6,408 nt of DNA from Treponema sp. (GTDB lineage: Bacteria; Spirochaetota; Spirochaetia; Treponematales; Breznakiellaceae): contig JAIRXN010000160.1 in assembly GCA_031268245.1 (NCBI GenBank), positions 1 to 6,408 of the forward strand. The letters are read 5' to 3'. Both the position numbers and the translations under genes were made by a program. Under the pieces are notes generated by a model. The model was not told the origin of the DNA. It worked only from the letters and a program-made list of their open reading frames with translations, and did not search any database. The number at the start of each line of letters is the position of its first letter. Positions within the stretch are counted from its first letter, which is position 1. Below, piece by piece: positions 1-5,849 of the stretch.

Positions 1-390
1 GATCTTCTGGCTACCGGAACCAAAAACGATTCCGCGCCCCGGCAGGGGAACTCTTCCGGGGATCGGGGCCAGGATGAAAAGAACCGCTCAAGCCGGGAGA
101 AAGACAGCGCCGGTTTCAAGCCCATGGGAATTCAGGTAGTCCGGATCGCGAAAACCGGTTCTTCCGTAAAGCCGGGAACATCCGGCGTTGCGCCGGACGC
201 CTCTCCCCTCCAGCCCGCTTCCCGCAATACCGGGAATGGCCTTCCGCAGAACGATGCCGCCAAAATTACCGAAGCGAGAATCAAAGGTTACGAAGGCGAC
301 CCCTGCCCCAACTGCGGTTCCCTCACCCTGGTACGCAACGGCACCTGCATGAAATGCGATACCTGCGGAGGAACAACAGGCTGCAGTTGA
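1..390 (+). CDS. nrdJ: Adenosylcobalamin-dependent (class II) ribonucleotide reductase, C-terminal part
   Basis: The reading frame is open from base 1 to a TGA at 388-390, giving 129 residues; the start and the catalytic barrel lie outside the window. The enzyme reduces ribonucleotides to deoxyribonucleotides using coenzyme B12. Visible residues 1-95 are a low-complexity tether rich in Gly, Ser, Asn, Arg and Asp. The last ~35 residues form the Cys-rich tail typical of NrdJ: CPNC (C102, C105), then CMKC (C116, C119), then C122 and C128 in the ending CGGTTGCS. In this family the four paired Cys bind zinc and the last Cys pair is thought to re-reduce the active site. Only the tail is visible. 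The class III enzyme NrdD also ends in a Cys-rich zinc site, but the CGGTTGCS-type ending fits NrdJ better. Confidence 0.88.
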   Translation, partial: DLLATGTKNDSAPRQGNSSGDRGQDEKNRSSREKDSAGFKPMGIQVVRIAKTGSSVKPGTSGVAPDASPLQPASRNTGNGLPQNDAAKITEARIKGYEGDPCPNCGSLTLVRNGTCMKCDTCGGTTGCS

Positions 391-408
391 ATTTTGATGC
401 AGGTATCG
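357..408. repeat. 10-bp perfect inverted repeat spanning the nrdJ stop codon
   Basis: CGATACCTGC at 357-366 is matched by its exact reverse complement GCAGGTATCG at 399-408, with a 32-nt loop that contains the nrdJ stop codon. A second option pairs ACCTGCAT at 343-350 with ATGCAGGT at 397-404, so two alternative stems compete for the same 3' arm. No T-run follows on either strand, so it does not look like a normal intrinsic terminator. It may protect the mRNA 3' end, be a remnant of an inverted duplication, or be chance. Confidence 0.45.
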
Positions 409-451
409 TCCCGGCTGTAAACAGTCCTGTTATGCGAAGCGCTTTTTGCTT
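391..451. other. Convergent intergenic gap between nrdJ and the PLD-like gene
   Basis: This 61-base gap lies between two converging genes. It holds the 3' arm of the inverted repeat and a short palindrome, AACAG-TC-CTGTT (about 422-433). A strong hairpin followed by a U-run, as expected for a bidirectional terminator, is not seen; the run of T around 443-447 follows only a 3-bp stem. Confidence 0.5.
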
Positions 452-1135
452 TTAAAATCTTATATTTAATAACGCCCATTCATACATATCCCGATTAACA
501 ACTGCCCAACGTTGAAGTATGTTTTCATTATCACGCCAACAGTCTTTTCTATCAAATGAGTATCTGTTTAACAGTTTTTCCGAAAATATTTTTAATAATT
601 CTGCATCGCCATAGTCTTCTTCCTTTTTGTTGCTTTTGAGAAGTATTTCATTAAATAAATCTTGGACAGTAGGCAATTTCAAATTATCTAATAATTCTGT
701 ATCTATTCCATTCATATTAAACAATATTTTTAATTCTTCAAATAATTTTCCGATTATTTTGTTATATGTAGTATCCTTTAATACAATACCAAGTTCAAAA
801 TTATTTATTTGAGAAAATTTGTATAAATTTAATGATGTTATAATCAATGTACCACTTGTAATATATGCCTTTGCATGAAAATTAGGTATGCAATAAAATT
901 CAACATTTGGCATAGATACTTGAAAATCTTCAAGTTTTTTCTTTTTACTTTCCTTTTCAATTTCTGTATATAAAATAACAACTTTTGCGTCAGACATTGC
1001 CAAGATTGCTTGTATTTTTTCAGTTAAATCTAAATAAGGTGATAAAATAAGAATGAAATGCCATTCATTTCTGAACATATTCTCAATTTCATAATTTAAT
1101 TCAGTAGTATTTACCAATTCAATAGAATCATTCAT
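452..1135 (-). CDS. Phospholipase D-like (single HKD motif) protein
   Basis: The 227-residue product has one PLD-type catalytic motif in the middle: H87-x-K89, then T100-S101-x-N103, followed by N111/N112 and E114-x-G. This is the short HAK...TSxNLY.FS..NN.E.G form of the superfamily, which comprises phosphodiesterases that form a phospho-histidine intermediate. Canonical enzymes carry two HKD motifs, so a single copy implies a dimer, as in Nuc and BfiI-like nucleases. The Asp expected five residues after the Lys is replaced by Ser94. Residues 60-70 are Lys/Glu-rich. There is no signal peptide or membrane segment, so it is probably cytoplasmic. The substrate (nucleic acid or lipid) cannot be told. 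The start is the ATG at 1133-1135, five bases after GGAGG; an upstream in-frame TTG at 1145-1147 overlaps that ribosome binding site and is unlikely. Composition is far more AT-rich than its neighbours (17-40% GC in sampled lines), suggesting horizontal acquisition. Confidence 0.78.
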   Translation of the reverse strand: MNDSIELVNTTELNYEIENMFRNEWHFILILSPYLDLTEKIQAILAMSDAKVVILYTEIEKESKKKKLEDFQVSMPNVEFYCIPNFHAKAYITSGTLIITSLNLYKFSQINNFELGIVLKDTTYNKIIGKLFEELKILFNMNGIDTELLDNLKLPTVQDLFNEILLKSNKKEEDYGDAELLKIFSEKLLNRYSFDRKDCWRDNENILQRWAVVNRDMYEWALLNIRF

Positions 1136-1140
1136 TGTTT

Positions 1141-1145
1141 CCTCC
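1141..1145 (-). promoter_or_regulatory. Ribosome binding site of the PLD-like gene
   Basis: GGAGG on the minus strand lies five bases before the ATG at 1133-1135. It decides the start: the in-frame TTG at 1145-1147 overlaps it and has no ribosome binding site of its own. Confidence 0.8.
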
Positions 1146-1156
1146 AAAGTAATTTG

Positions 1157-1186
1157 ATAATATCTTATTCTTTATCCTTATGTCAA
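1157..1186 (-). promoter_or_regulatory. Sigma70-type promoter of the PLD-like gene
   Basis: On the minus strand a perfect -35 TTGACA (1181-1186) is separated by 18 bases from TATTAT (1157-1162), one mismatch from the -10 consensus. Transcription would start near 1150, giving a ~15-nt leader that just includes the GGAGG site. The promoter lies within the 70 bases between the murJ stop and the PLD start, so the gene can be expressed independently of the upstream operon. Confidence 0.7.
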
Positions 1187-1205
1187 TTAGTTTATTAAAT
1201 CATTT

Positions 1206-2810
1206 TCAAGCCAATTTGTGTCTAATCATCCCAATAATTCCCCGAATCTGCCTGTCCCGGCTAATCAGGAGCAGGAGGAGTCCGGCGCCGGCAAAGATGA
1301 GGGACTGGGCGGCGAGGGGTATGCCGTACCTTATGATGCGGCCCCGGTCCGCAAAGAGGGGCGCAAAGAAACTGTTCAGCAGAAGCACCGGAACAGAAGC
1401 AATTGCCGAAAAGAGTATCATTTTGAGCATGTAGACAAGGGCGGAACGGATCGTTTTTCCCAGCGCAATATCTCTGTTTTTCTTCAGGAATAATAATAGT
1501 AATACTGTGTTTACCACGCTTGAAAGGCTCAGGGCCAGGGCGATGCCTGAACCCCGCAGGGGTCTTACCAGAAGGATTGCCAGGCTGATGTTACAGCCGA
1601 AGGAGATGATCCCTGCCAGGGTGGGGGACTTTGAATCGCTTTGGGCGTAGAAGGCCGGAGCCAGGATGCGGTTCAGGGCGATGAAGTAGAGACCGGGCAT
1701 GTGAAAGTGAAAGGCTGCCAGCGTCAGGCGGACAGAAGCTTCGTCAAAGCGGCGGCTTTGAAAGAGGAGACGGACAAGGCTTTCGCCCTGGCAGAGGGAA
1801 AAGAAGGTGATGGGAATCGTGATGAGGGTAATGACATTCATTGCGCCGCCGAGCCTTTCGTTGTATATTTCCCAGCGGCCCGATTTTGCGTACTCCGCCA
1901 GATCCGGCAGTAACACTGTTCCTATGGAAACGGCAAAGACTCCCAGGATCAGTTCCTGCAGGCGGAGGGAGTACTGCAGGCTTGATACCACTCCCTCTCC
2001 CGCGTTTCCCGCCAGGGCGGTGGACACGAGGTCGTTGATCTGGTAGGCGGCCATACCGATGATCGTGGGCCCGACAAGGCGCAGTACCTTTCGTGTACCA
2101 GGATTACCGAGGGCGCGTTTGAGGTTTACAAAGAAAAATGCATAGCCCTTTTTCAGCACAAAGGGGAACTGTATCGCCGCTTCCAAAAAACCCCCGATAA
2201 AGATACCCGCGGCCATGGCGCGGGCCGGATTCTTCGTGAAGGGGCTTAAGCCATAGGCGCAGAGAATCGTTACGATGTTGAGCAGGATCGGCGCCAGTCC
2301 CGATGGGGTAAAGATCCTCAGGCTGTTGAGGATACCCTGGAACAGAGCCGCAAGGGAGATGAAGGCCAGAAAGGGAAACATGATCCGTGTCAGTAATACT
2401 GTTTCGTCAAGTTCTTCCAGTCCGAATACAGGCACGATAAGGGGAGTAATGAGGATGCCGATCACCACCGCAAGGCTTACAAAAAACGTGAGAAAGGTAA
2501 ATATGCAGGAAAGGAATTCCCTGCGCTCCTCCGCTGCCCCCGCCTTTCCCGTTTCTTCGTTCAGAAGATACTCCTTGAATGTAGGGATAAAGGCCACGGC
2601 AATGGAGCCTTCGGCAAAAAGGCGGCGGAAGAGGTTTGGGATCATGAAGGCTACGGAAAACGCATCGGAGAGGGCGCTTGTTCCCAGAAGGCTTGCCTTG
2701 GTCATTTCCCGGAGAAGTCCCAGTATACGGGAAACAAACGTTAAAAGGGAAAGAATGGAACCATGTTTCAACAGTGAGGATTTGGATGCGGAATCCTGAA
2801 TTGGCTTCAT
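1206..2810 (-). CDS. murJ: Lipid II flippase MurJ (MviN family)
   Basis: MurJ moves the peptidoglycan precursor lipid II across the inner membrane and is normally essential. The 534-residue product is the usual length and is hydrophobic throughout, consistent with the family's 14 transmembrane helices. The N-terminal signature is clear: SRILGLLRE (R28, R34), then SDAF (D49), then PNLFRRLFAEGSIAVAFIPTF (R62, R63). These match the conserved R18, R24, D39 and R51/R52 of E. coli MurJ. Residue 35 is Glu where E. coli has Asp25. The ATG at 2808-2810 overlaps the stop of the GDPD gene as ATGA, and AGGA (2817-2820) sits six bases upstream, supporting translational coupling. It is the last gene of the apparent operon. 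No clear terminator follows; the PLD promoter begins within about 20 bases of its stop. Confidence 0.95.
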   Translation of the reverse strand: MKPIQDSASKSSLLKHGSILSLLTFVSRILGLLREMTKASLLGTSALSDAFSVAFMIPNLFRRLFAEGSIAVAFIPTFKEYLLNEETGKAGAAEERREFLSCIFTFLTFFVSLAVVIGILITPLIVPVFGLEELDETVLLTRIMFPFLAFISLAALFQGILNSLRIFTPSGLAPILLNIVTILCAYGLSPFTKNPARAMAAGIFIGGFLEAAIQFPFVLKKGYAFFFVNLKRALGNPGTRKVLRLVGPTIIGMAAYQINDLVSTALAGNAGEGVVSSLQYSLRLQELILGVFAVSIGTVLLPDLAEYAKSGRWEIYNERLGGAMNVITLITIPITFFSLCQGESLVRLLFQSRRFDEASVRLTLAAFHFHMPGLYFIALNRILAPAFYAQSDSKSPTLAGIISFGCNISLAILLVRPLRGSGIALALSLSSVVNTVLLLLFLKKNRDIALGKTIRSALVYMLKMILFSAIASVPVLLLNSFFAPLFADRGRIIRYGIPLAAQSLIFAGAGLLLLLISRDRQIRGIIGMIRHKLA

Positions 2811-3547
2811 CTAAAGTCCTGGGGTCTGTTGGTGATGATCCCTTCGCAGCCTTTTGAAAGAAGCCTTGCCGCCAGGGCGGTATCATCCACCGTCCAGGGA
2901 ACCAGGGGCCTGCCTTCGACACGGGCGAAACGGAAATAGTTAAAACTGTTTACCTGAAGGTGTTCCGGCTTGAGATAGTCGCAGCGGGAGAGGATGCGCC
3001 CGAAACCCCAGCGGAGCAGCAGGGGCACCTCCCTGTCCGCGCTCCAGATGACGGCTGTGGGAACGGCGGGGCAGAGTCTTTTGAAGGCGGCGACGGCAAA
3101 AGGGTTGAACGAAGAAACAGTTACCGCGTGCAGGGCCCTCTCTCCCATGCTCTCGAGCTTTTCCGCAAGAAGGACCGGCAGGGGATCGTGTCCTGAAAGA
3201 CTTGTTTTTAGTTCTATATCAATGTACATGCCGGGACAGAATTCTTCCAGCACCGTTTCGATGAGGGGAGGCGCTTCTCCCTTACCCACATCAATTTTTT
3301 TTATTTCGGCATATTCAAGATCCGCAATGGCCCTTTCGTCTCCGGCGAGGCGTTTGAAGTCATCGTCGTGGGCCACCACCATTTCTCCTGATGCGCATAC
3401 ATGAATATCCAGTTCGATGCCCGGAGCGCCCAGTTCCCTGGCCTTCCTGAAGGCTGCCATGGTATTTTCCGGTTCCAGGGAGGAACATCCCCGGTGGCTA
3501 AAGAGAAGGGGCCGGCTTCTGTCCGGCAAAAGAGGGACGCGATTCAT
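2807..3547 (-). CDS. Glycerophosphodiester phosphodiesterase (UgpQ-like)
   Basis: The enzyme hydrolyses glycerophosphodiesters, products of phospholipid breakdown, to glycerol-3-phosphate and an alcohol. The 246-residue product shows the GDPD motifs in order: H18-R19-G20, PENT with E27, E45-L-D47, H60-D61, and IDIELK with E112 and K114, then VPWTVDD and EGIITNRPQDF near the C-terminus. The acid/base histidines (H18, H60) and metal-ligand acids (E45, D47, E112) are all present, so it should be active. There is no signal peptide or lipobox, so it is probably cytoplasmic like UgpQ rather than periplasmic like GlpQ. The ATG at 3545-3547 overlaps the preceding stop as ATGA, and a strong GGAGG (3555-3559) lies seven bases upstream. 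Its own stop overlaps the murJ start. Confidence 0.93.
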   Translation of the reverse strand: MNRVPLLPDRSRPLLFSHRGCSSLEPENTMAAFRKARELGAPGIELDIHVCASGEMVVAHDDDFKRLAGDERAIADLEYAEIKKIDVGKGEAPPLIETVLEEFCPGMYIDIELKTSLSGHDPLPVLLAEKLESMGERALHAVTVSSFNPFAVAAFKRLCPAVPTAVIWSADREVPLLLRWGFGRILSRCDYLKPEHLQVNSFNYFRFARVEGRPLVPWTVDDTALAARLLSKGCEGIITNRPQDFR

Positions 3548-3891
3548 GATTCAACCTCCGAAGGGGAAGCCCGGCCTCCGGCCTTGACTTCCAGTTTTGA
3601 TTTCAACACAGCCAATTCTATTTCCGCGGAAAGTTCCCGGTTTCCGCGAAGCTTTTCGATTTCGTCTTTAAGATTTGCAGTTTCCATTTTTAGTTCTTCT
3701 GTTTTTGCCTTGAGTTTTCCCGCTTCCGTTTCCGCCTCCGGAACAAGATCCTCTTTTCCCGCTTTTCGGGCAAGTTCAATCCTGCCTTCCCAGATACGAA
3801 TTTCTTCTTCCAGCTTTTCCAGTTCCTTTCCATTCAGCCTGAACTGGGTAAGCAGGGAAAGGAGATATTCTTTTTCATTCTCATTTTCCAT
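3544..3891 (-). CDS. Small coiled-coil protein of unknown function
   Basis: I do not recognise this 115-residue protein. It is highly charged (Glu/Lys-rich) and probably almost entirely alpha-helical. A first helix at about residues 5-45 contains LEKLEEEIRIWEGRIELARKAG. A short break near GKEDLVPEA (46-53) follows, then a second helix of heptad-like Leu/Ile repeats at about 55-103, suggesting an antiparallel helical hairpin or a dimeric coiled coil. The C-terminal ~12 residues are disordered and polar. There is no signal peptide, membrane segment or Cys. The ATG at 3889-3891 is chosen because AAGGA (3898-3902) lies six bases upstream; a TTG at 3925-3927, overlapping the kinase stop, would add 12 residues but has no ribosome binding site. 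Its stop overlaps the GDPD start, so it is probably co-translated with that gene. Confidence 0.75.
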   Translation of the reverse strand: MENENEKEYLLSLLTQFRLNGKELEKLEEEIRIWEGRIELARKAGKEDLVPEAETEAGKLKAKTEELKMETANLKDEIEKLRGNRELSAEIELAVLKSKLEVKAGGRASPSEVES

Positions 3892-3897
3892 ATTGGA

Positions 3898-3902
3898 TCC
3901 TT
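3898..3902 (-). promoter_or_regulatory. Ribosome binding site deciding the start of the coiled-coil gene
   Basis: AAGGA on the minus strand is six bases before the ATG at 3889-3891. The alternative TTG start that overlaps the kinase stop lacks any purine-rich site, so this shortens the protein from 127 to 115 residues. Confidence 0.65.
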
Positions 3903-3923
3903 TTGTGGTGCGGCAGCTTAATT

Positions 3924-5660
3924 TCAAGGTATCAGATATTGAGCCAATATCTTCAGGAGTTCATTAAAATCAAGCGGCTTACCCAGATGACTGTTCATGC
4001 CTGCGGCGAGGCACTGGTCAATATCTTCCTTGAATACATTGGCCGTCATGGCGATGATGGGTACCTTTTTTGACTGTCCTATATCCATGCCCCGGATGAG
4101 CCGGGTAGATTCGTAACCGCCCATTTCCGGCATCTGTATATCCATAAGGATCAGATCGTAACGCCGGGGATCCGCAGCATATTTTTCAAAAGCGATTTTT
4201 CCGTTTTCCGCTTCATCAATAATGATACCAACGGGTTCCAGCACCGTTCTTACAATTTCCCGGTTAATATCAATGTCTTCCACCAGAAGGATCCGGCGGC
4301 CCTTAAAATTATGTTCCCGCTTTTTTTCTTCAAGATCTTTTTCGGATGTATCACACGCATCGTTTATGATGCCTTTCGGTACACGGATAGTAACGATGAA
4401 AGTGGAACCCTTGCCCGATTCCGATTTAAGCCCGATTTCCCCGTCCATTAATTCTACAATTTTTTTGGAGATCGCCAGCCCGAGGCCTGTACCGCCGAAT
4501 CTTCGGGATATGCTGTTGTCCGCCTGTTCAAAGGAACGGAAGAGCCTTGACTGCTGTTCTTCCGAAATACCAATTCCCGTATCCTGTACTTTTATTTCCA
4601 GCCTGCAAAGTGTCTCTCCCTCTTCCGTTTTTGTTTCTTCCAGCAGTTTTGCCGAGATGCTGATTGAGCCGTATTCCGGCGTAAATTTGATGGAGTTGGT
4701 AAGCAGATTACTTATCACCTGGGCAAGCCGCTGATCATCGGCAATGATACTGGAAGGAATGGCAGGATCGATAAAGCAATCAAATTTCAGTTTTTTCTCT
4801 TCCAGCTTGAATTCGAGAACATCAATAATCCGGTGCAGCATCCCGCTGAAGTTGAATTCTGCGGGGGAAAGTTCAAAGTGCTCCGCCTCAATTTTAGACA
4901 TATCAAGAATGTCGTTGATCACACCCAGAAGATGAGCGGAGGCTCCCTTGATCTTGTCCAGACAGTAATTCTTTTGCTCTATATCCGCTGCAGGCCGCCC
5001 GATATTCGCCATGCCGATGATCGCATTGAGCGGGGTGCGGATCTCATGACTCATGTTGGCAAGAAAATTGGACTTTGCCTGGCTGGCTTCCTCCGCCCGT
5101 TTTACGGCATTCTGAATCTCGGTAGTATCGTGCAGGATCATCAGGGCGCCCTCATGTCCTTCTTTCTCATCAAACATGGGTGTAAAAAGAAGCTCATAAT
5201 CCCTCATCGTGCCGGTTCTGCTCATGTCCATCTGTTCCTTAAGAACGACAGGTTTATGATCCTTGATGGATTTTGTGAAGATATGATTTAACTTTTCCAG
5301 TTTGGCTTCATCAATAAAATTACCGAACACATCCGGAAAGGTTCGTCCGGCGATAAGGCCGAAATTCTTTATTCCGGTTTTTTTGAGAAAAATATCGGCG
5401 CAGTAGAGAATATATCCTTTTTCGTCAAACAGAATCAAAATTTCAGGGCTATAGTCCAGGATCAGCGTCATATATTGATCCTGTCTCAGCCTTTCCGTCC
5501 TGAGTATATTGTCTACATTTTCTTTTGCAATACTGGTGATTCTGATCCGTTCCAGAGTCCGCTGGGACATTTCAGCCTGTCTGGTAACACGTTTCAGTTC
5601 CTTACGGAGGAAGGCTATTTCTTCTGCGTCTGTGCGGACAATTCCCGATGAATCCTCCAT
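3924..5660 (-). CDS. Soluble PAS-domain hybrid sensor histidine kinase
   Basis: The 578-residue product has these domains in order: an N-terminal coiled coil (about 12-60), one PAS domain (about 62-185, starting MTLILDYSPEILILFDEKG and ending in MILHDTTEIQNA), and HisKA with H-box FLANMSHEIRTPLNAIIG (phosphorylated H205). An ATPase domain follows with N-box N322, G1 DTGIGI (360-365), F-box F374/F377 and G2 GGTGLGL (389-395). A C-terminal receiver follows (456-578) with acidic pair E461/D462, phospho-acceptor D507, T539 and K561. All key residues are intact. There are no membrane segments, so it senses an internal signal through the PAS domain, whose ligand is unknown. There is no HPt domain, so onward transfer needs a separate protein. 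GAGG (5667-5670) lies six bases before the ATG at 5658-5660. It is first in an apparent operon with the coiled-coil, GDPD and murJ genes, and divergent from an OmpR-type regulator. Confidence 0.95.
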   Translation of the reverse strand: MEDSSGIVRTDAEEIAFLRKELKRVTRQAEMSQRTLERIRITSIAKENVDNILRTERLRQDQYMTLILDYSPEILILFDEKGYILYCADIFLKKTGIKNFGLIAGRTFPDVFGNFIDEAKLEKLNHIFTKSIKDHKPVVLKEQMDMSRTGTMRDYELLFTPMFDEKEGHEGALMILHDTTEIQNAVKRAEEASQAKSNFLANMSHEIRTPLNAIIGMANIGRPAADIEQKNYCLDKIKGASAHLLGVINDILDMSKIEAEHFELSPAEFNFSGMLHRIIDVLEFKLEEKKLKFDCFIDPAIPSSIIADDQRLAQVISNLLTNSIKFTPEYGSISISAKLLEETKTEEGETLCRLEIKVQDTGIGISEEQQSRLFRSFEQADNSISRRFGGTGLGLAISKKIVELMDGEIGLKSESGKGSTFIVTIRVPKGIINDACDTSEKDLEEKKREHNFKGRRILLVEDIDINREIVRTVLEPVGIIIDEAENGKIAFEKYAADPRRYDLILMDIQMPEMGGYESTRLIRGMDIGQSKKVPIIAMTANVFKEDIDQCLAAGMNSHLGKPLDFNELLKILAQYLIP

Positions 5661-5671
5661 TCCCGGCCTCT

Positions 5672-5677
5672 ATTATA
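5672..5677 (-). promoter_or_regulatory. Possible -10 box at the repeat-element edge before the kinase gene
   Basis: A perfect TATAAT on the minus strand straddles the outer edge of the 131-bp repeat element. The best -35 at 16-bp spacing (CCGACT) matches only three of six bases. A start site about seven bases downstream would leave a leader of only ~4-5 nt and exclude the GAGG ribosome binding site. So this is either a leaderless promoter or a chance match in AT-rich sequence, and the real kinase promoter remains unidentified. Confidence 0.25.
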
Positions 5678-5681
5678 TAGT

Positions 5682-5716
5682 GTCTGTCCACAAAGTCGGT
5701 TACTTTGCGGACAGAC
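5682..5716. repeat. Hairpin I of the repeat element
   Basis: A 15-bp stem (5682-5696 with 5702-5716) has a 5-nt loop CGGTT. The single mismatch (A5690 opposite C5708) becomes a G-U pair in minus-strand RNA, so the stem is unbroken in a leader of the kinase transcript. That asymmetry hints that the minus-strand RNA form may matter. Confidence 0.8.
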
Positions 5717-5719
5717 TTT

Positions 5720-5750
5720 GCATTTTCTCGCCTAAAGGCTACGAAAATGC
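5720..5750. repeat. Hairpin II (central) of the repeat element
   Basis: GCATTTTC (5720-5727) pairs with GAAAATGC (5743-5750). After a small internal loop, an inner GCCT/AGGC stem closes on AA. Its sequence is unrelated to the GTCTGTC hairpins on either side. Confidence 0.7.
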
Positions 5751-5761
5751 GGTTTTAAGGA

Positions 5762-5797
5762 AGTCTGTCTATAATGTGTCTACATTATAGACAGACT
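5762..5797. repeat. Hairpin III: perfect 16-bp palindrome with 4-nt loop
   Basis: AGTCTGTCTATAATGT (5762-5777) is followed by loop GTCT and then the exact reverse complement (5782-5797). Because it is palindromic it carries a perfect -10-like TATAAT on both strands (5770-5775 plus, 5784-5789 minus), though neither has a good -35. No T-run follows, so it is not a standard intrinsic terminator. Confidence 0.85.
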
Positions 5798-5849
5798 CTA
5801 TATAAGGTTTTCTACATTTTTACCCATTCAGGGCATATTTCAGATAAAA

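Larger units (their letters stand above)
5674..5804. mobile_element. MITE-like 131-bp element with terminal inverted repeats and three hairpins
   Basis: The left end TATATAGTGTCTGTC (5674-5688) matches the reverse complement of the right end GACAGACTCTATATA (5790-5804) at 14 of 15 bases. Extending inward to 23 bp gives 19 matches. The heptamer GTCTGTC occurs four times, alternately direct and inverted (5682, 5710, 5763, 5790), forming hairpins at both ends, with a third unrelated hairpin between them. The outermost TATATA on each side (5674-5679, 5799-5804) is self-complementary, so it could be part of the ends or a TA-rich target duplication, as in IS630/Tc1-mariner-type MITEs. No reading frame lies inside. 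A family of dispersed copies cannot be shown from this window; a regulatory structured region is the alternative. Confidence 0.55.

Noticed and set aside
431..455. Possible terminator GCGAAGCGC followed by TTTTT
   Set aside because: The stem is only three base pairs, too weak to call an intrinsic terminator.
288..479. 63-codon minus-strand open frame across the nrdJ tail
   Set aside because: It overlaps the conserved Cys-rich tail of nrdJ and the end of the PLD gene, with no domain.
1145..1147. TTG start giving a 231-residue PLD-like protein
   Set aside because: It overlaps the GGAGG that serves the ATG at 1133-1135 and has no ribosome binding site of its own.
2275..2799. 174-codon plus-strand open frame antisense to murJ
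   Set aside because: Its Arg/Ser-rich product has no domain and murJ is clearly real.
2407..2922. 171-codon open frame on the minus strand across murJ and GDPD
   Set aside because: It lies in another frame over two well-supported genes and its product shows no recognisable domain.
3925..3927. TTG start for the coiled-coil gene overlapping the kinase stop
   Set aside because: No purine-rich site precedes it, while the ATG at 3889-3891 has AAGGA at good spacing.
3401..3967. 188-codon open frame on the plus strand, Ser/Phe-rich
   Set aside because: It is antisense to the Glu/Lys-rich coiled-coil gene; the Ser/Phe composition is the expected mirror of GAA/AAA codons.
4222..4734. 170-codon plus-strand open frame antisense to the kinase
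   Set aside because: It mirrors the conserved ATPase and receiver coding sequence and has no recognisable features.
5674..5804. CRISPR array or rRNA/tRNA-like structure
   Set aside because: The repeats are inverted, not regularly spaced direct repeats with unique spacers, and no cloverleaf fits.
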